From Thermococcus sp. (lineage in GTDB: Archaea; Methanobacteriota_B; Thermococci; Thermococcales; Thermococcaceae): a stretch of DNA of 48,799 nt. Under the pieces are notes generated by a model. The model worked only from the letters and a program-made list of their open reading frames with translations, was not told the DNA's origin and did not search any database. Numbering within the stretch: position 1 is the stretch's first letter; each line of letters starts with the position of its first letter. Position numbers and translations under genes: made by a program. Below, one piece after another: positions 46,737-48,799 of the stretch. Location of the stretch: positions 1-48,799 of the forward strand of contig NZ_JALXBJ010000056.1 of assembly GCF_026991495.1 (NCBI RefSeq), written 5' to 3'.

Positions 46737-46866
46737 CGCTTTCACCTCCGAACGACCCCCAGAACCACCTCACGAGCAGGAAGAACACCACTACTGCCCC
46801 GAGGAGCAGTAAAAAGCCCAGTAACGGGCTCAGTAAGTGAAAGCCCGTAAGGGGTTCAGAGGGCAT
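46729..46866 (-). CDS. 45-residue membrane peptide, first gene of the envelope operon
   Basis: This short frame reads MPSEPLTGFHLLSPLLGFLL, then a helix LLLGAVVVFFLLVRWFWG, and ends GGESDV. The ATG has GAGGATGTGA at good distance, and the tail overlaps the next start by 8 bases while carrying its ribosome binding site. It is therefore probably translated and couples the operon. It could be a small assembly or signalling subunit. A TATA-like TTAAAAAG at 46925-46932 precedes it. Confidence 0.6.
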   Translation of the reverse strand: MPSEPLTGFHLLSPLLGFLLLLGAVVVFFLLVRWFWGSFGGESDV

Positions 46867-46984
46867 GCGTTCACATCCTCGCAAAACCATCTCGCGGAAA
46901 AGAAAAGCGGGACAGGTTTCGCATTCTTTTTAACAAATTACGCATTTCTGGGTAATAAACCTTTCGGAAAAGAAAATTCGAGGA

Positions 46985-47005
46985 GAAATTTGTAAAGCAA
47001 ATTTC
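46985..47005 (-). terminator. Hairpin terminator after the BtpA-family gene
   Basis: GAAATTTG and CAAATTTC form a perfect 8-bp stem with 5-base loop, two bases past the stop codon. It is followed on the minus strand by a T-rich stretch (TCCTCGAATTTTCTTTT). Confidence 0.5.
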
Positions 47006-47007
47006 CT

Positions 47008-47784
47008 TCAAGACCGAAGGTTTTTTGCCAACTCGGCCAGTTTCCTTGCCCTCTCCAGAGAAACTTCGTTTTCAACCTTCCCATCCCGCTTAATCCACGT
47101 CCCAACGATGAAGCCGTCCGCATGCTTCCACAGCTCGGGGAGGTTCTCATAAGTGGTTCCGGAGCCAACCAAAACGGGAACTGGGGAGATTTTCTTCGCC
47201 AGCGTGAGCCTCTCGATGTCAACGGGCTCCCCGGTTGCCTTCCCGCTGACGACAACTGCATCGGCCAAACCCCTCTCAACGGTGTCCCTAAGTGCGTCCT
47301 CAAAATCCCCAAAGTGAACCGCGTGCTTGACGTGAACATCGGCGAAGACCTGGATTTTTGAAGGAAGGAGTCTCATCAGCCTCGCTAACTCGTGGGCGAT
47401 GCCCTCTATAACTCCCTGGTCTGTGTAGGCTACACCGCTCAGCACGTTCACCCTTATGAAGTCCGCCTTTACCGCGTAGGCTATCGAGTAAGCGGCTATT
47501 CCATCATTTCTGAGAACGTTTATTCCCAGGGGGAGAGAGACCTCGTCGCGGATTTCCTTGGCTACGGCGGTAAAGGTAGCCACCGTCGTCTTGTCAGCGT
47601 ACTTCGGGAAGGGAACGTCGCCGAAGTTCTCGACCATTACCGCATCGAAGCCGGCTTTCTCAATTGTTTTCGCGTCCCTGAGGGCGGACTCGATGACATC
47701 ATCAAAGTTGCCCCCGTACCTGTACGAGCCGGGAAGAGGTTTGAGGTGGACCATCCCGATGAGGGGCTTTTTCCCGAAGTCCAT
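47008..47784 (-). CDS. BtpA/SgcQ family protein
   Basis: This 258-residue TIM-barrel protein of the BtpA/SgcQ (COG0434) family has PLIGMVHLKPLPGS, MVENFGDVPF, LPLGINVLRND, IRVNVLSGVAYTDQG and VLVGSGTTYENL. BtpA acts in photosystem I assembly in cyanobacteria, but archaeal members must do something else, perhaps in sugar or cofactor metabolism. The ATG follows GGGTGATACC. Confidence 0.9.
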   Translation of the reverse strand: MDFGKKPLIGMVHLKPLPGSYRYGGNFDDVIESALRDAKTIEKAGFDAVMVENFGDVPFPKYADKTTVATFTAVAKEIRDEVSLPLGINVLRNDGIAAYSIAYAVKADFIRVNVLSGVAYTDQGVIEGIAHELARLMRLLPSKIQVFADVHVKHAVHFGDFEDALRDTVERGLADAVVVSGKATGEPVDIERLTLAKKISPVPVLVGSGTTYENLPELWKHADGFIVGTWIKRDGKVENEVSLERARKLAELAKNLRS

Positions 47785-47923
47785 GGTATCACCCTAAGCT
47801 GAACTGCTGAGGGAGGTAAGTCAGAGGGCACTTAAGGATTTCTCCAGGCTCATCGGTTGGATTCATGGCCCGGAACAGAAAGCCTGATATACAGGTTCAC
47901 CTCAGATACAATGGGTGGAACCC

Positions 47924-48505
47924 GTGGGAGTGCAGGAAAACCCGAAACTGCCGAAGTCAGTTGTCAGGCACATTGAGCCGGATGAGAAAGTTCTCTTCGC
48001 CATAAAGAAGAAGGTGAGCCTCGAAAAGCCCAAGTGGCTCCTCGTAACCGACAGGAGGATAATCTACCTCGACGAGAAGGTATTGGGAAGGTACGACCTC
48101 AAGGCCATCCCCTATCAAAAGCTCGAAAAGGTAACAGTGAAGCTCGGGATAATGTCATCGGAGTTCATCATAGAGGGCGAGGAGAACATAACGCTGAAGC
48201 TCGGCTGGATGAACAAGGAGGAGGCGAGAAAGGCGATAAACGCCATAAAAGACGCCCTCAACGCTATAGCAATCGAACCCGTCTCGATAGGGGTCAACAA
48301 AGGACTGACGAGCGAGACGTGGGTGCTCAACAAGCCCAGGGAGTTCGTGACGAGGACGATGCCGGCTTATCAGCCCGCCCCCCAGGAGCCGGCGAAGGAG
48401 GATCCACTTGAGAAGCTCAAGAAGCTGAAGGAGCTCTACGACATGGGCGTCATAAGCCAGGAGGAGTACGAGGAGAAGAGGAAGAAGCTCTTGGAGGAGG
48501 TTTAA
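47924..48505 (+). CDS. PH-like domain protein with C-terminal SHOCT helix
   Basis: This protein of about 193 residues has an N-terminal bacterial PH-like domain (KPKWLLVTDRRIIYLDEKVL ... IPYQKLEKVTVK), a proline-rich linker (about 145-158) and a C-terminal SHOCT motif (LKKLKELYDMGVISQEEYEE). SHOCT modules mediate oligomerisation. GTG 47924 is best spaced behind GGGTGG; GTG 47915 is an alternative. It is soluble, without a membrane helix. Confidence 0.83.
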   Translation: MGVQENPKLPKSVVRHIEPDEKVLFAIKKKVSLEKPKWLLVTDRRIIYLDEKVLGRYDLKAIPYQKLEKVTVKLGIMSSEFIIEGEENITLKLGWMNKEEARKAINAIKDALNAIAIEPVSIGVNKGLTSETWVLNKPREFVTRTMPAYQPAPQEPAKEDPLEKLKKLKELYDMGVISQEEYEEKRKKLLEEV

Positions 48506-48797
48506 GCTGGCGCTCCCCATTTTCATATTTTCTCAGGCATTTCTTTACCCTTTTAGGGAGTGGCAATAGGTTTTTAAGAATCGTAAGCCTCTCATTAGTC
48601 CGGAGAGTCCACGCAAAAACGTAACTCCCCCGATGCTCATCCCGGTTGTCGCCCTTGCGGTAGGCCTTGCTCGGATGCATGAAGACAAGCCTCCCATTAT
48701 CAACGACTGGATAGAAGAGGTTCTCCTTCCGAACGAACATCCCCGCCTGCCTCCTCGAGAGATGCGGCGTATAAACAATAACCCTCCTAAAACCAAG
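48450..48797 (-). CDS. Possible C-terminal part of a gene running off the window
   Basis: This frame is open to the right edge and reads protein-like (RRVIVYTPHLSRRQAGMFV, YPVVDNGRLVFMHPSKAYRK, TILKNLLPLPKRVKKCLRKY). It stays open past the start-like ATG 48740, so the gene start is probably outside. Its last 18 codons overlap the convergent SHOCT gene, which makes the exact end doubtful. No family is recognised. Confidence 0.4.
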   Translation of the reverse strand, partial: LGFRRVIVYTPHLSRRQAGMFVRKENLFYPVVDNGRLVFMHPSKAYRKGDNRDEHRGSYVFAWTLRTNERLTILKNLLPLPKRVKKCLRKYENGERQLKPPPRASSSSPRTPPGL

Positions 48798-48799
48798 AC

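Overview
The window looks like a chromosomal segment of a hyperthermophilic euryarchaeon of the Thermococcales, probably Thermococcus. The evidence is the archaeal information-processing genes (RFC small and large subunits, RadB, uL16/L10e, Trm5-type methyltransferase, FAU-1), cyclic 2,3-diphosphoglycerate synthetase, an archaeal pyrBI pair, a CGP-CTERM surface protein, archaeal TATA boxes, and GGTGA-type ribosome binding sites on short leaders. Genes are tightly packed, and I see no gene-free stretch longer than about 300 bases. I found no rRNA, tRNA or CRISPR array.

Layout. 1-690: tail and right end of an IS200/IS605-type TnpB element that appears to have cut off the start of a secretion-ATPase-like gene. 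690-5520: class V aminotransferase, MFS transporter, L10e and a secreted orphan. 5626-10973: the clamp-loader operon. Its small-subunit gene carries two inteins with LAGLIDADG-type motifs, and the large subunit ends in a PIP box. 11181-14197: a visibly more A+T-rich, translationally coupled pair of unrecognised genes, one with a PD-(D/E)XK-like nuclease domain. 14369-17740: a five-gene operon of two secreted proteins plus ABC permease, accessory membrane protein and ATPase. 17966-22199: Trm5-type methyltransferase, MoaA, and a coiled-coil protein overlapping FAU-1. 22196-24301: a VapBC pair, a second TnpB-element relic, RadB and a metallo-beta-lactamase-fold protein. 24364-29418: a secreted HExxH protein overlapping threonine synthase, a LigB-like protein, AlaX and cPG synthetase.

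29496-34326 is an accessory zone. It holds small membrane proteins, two identical 60-bp promoter-containing repeats 2.2 kb apart, two UPF0175/DUF3368 toxin-antitoxin modules (one toxin dead), a VapC scrap, and an AAA_14/DUF4143 ATPase whose promoter is bracketed by two matching inverted-repeat operators. 34301-41134: YjbQ with an HTH-ThiN regulator, pyrBI, a P-loop kinase, an AF2212-like/PIN toxin-antitoxin pair, a TudS/DUF523-like protein and phosphoglucosamine mutase. 41214-46866: a seven-gene operon of secreted or membrane proteins including a lipoprotein, a CGP-CTERM protein and a 45-residue membrane peptide. 46985-48799: a BtpA/SgcQ family protein, a PH/SHOCT protein and a probable partial gene at the edge.

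The best candidates for something undescribed are the 11181-14197 nuclease pair, the 14369-17740 ABC/secreted operon, the 41214-46866 envelope operon and the duplicated 60-bp promoter element. Functions for these are inference; only domain-level features are visible.
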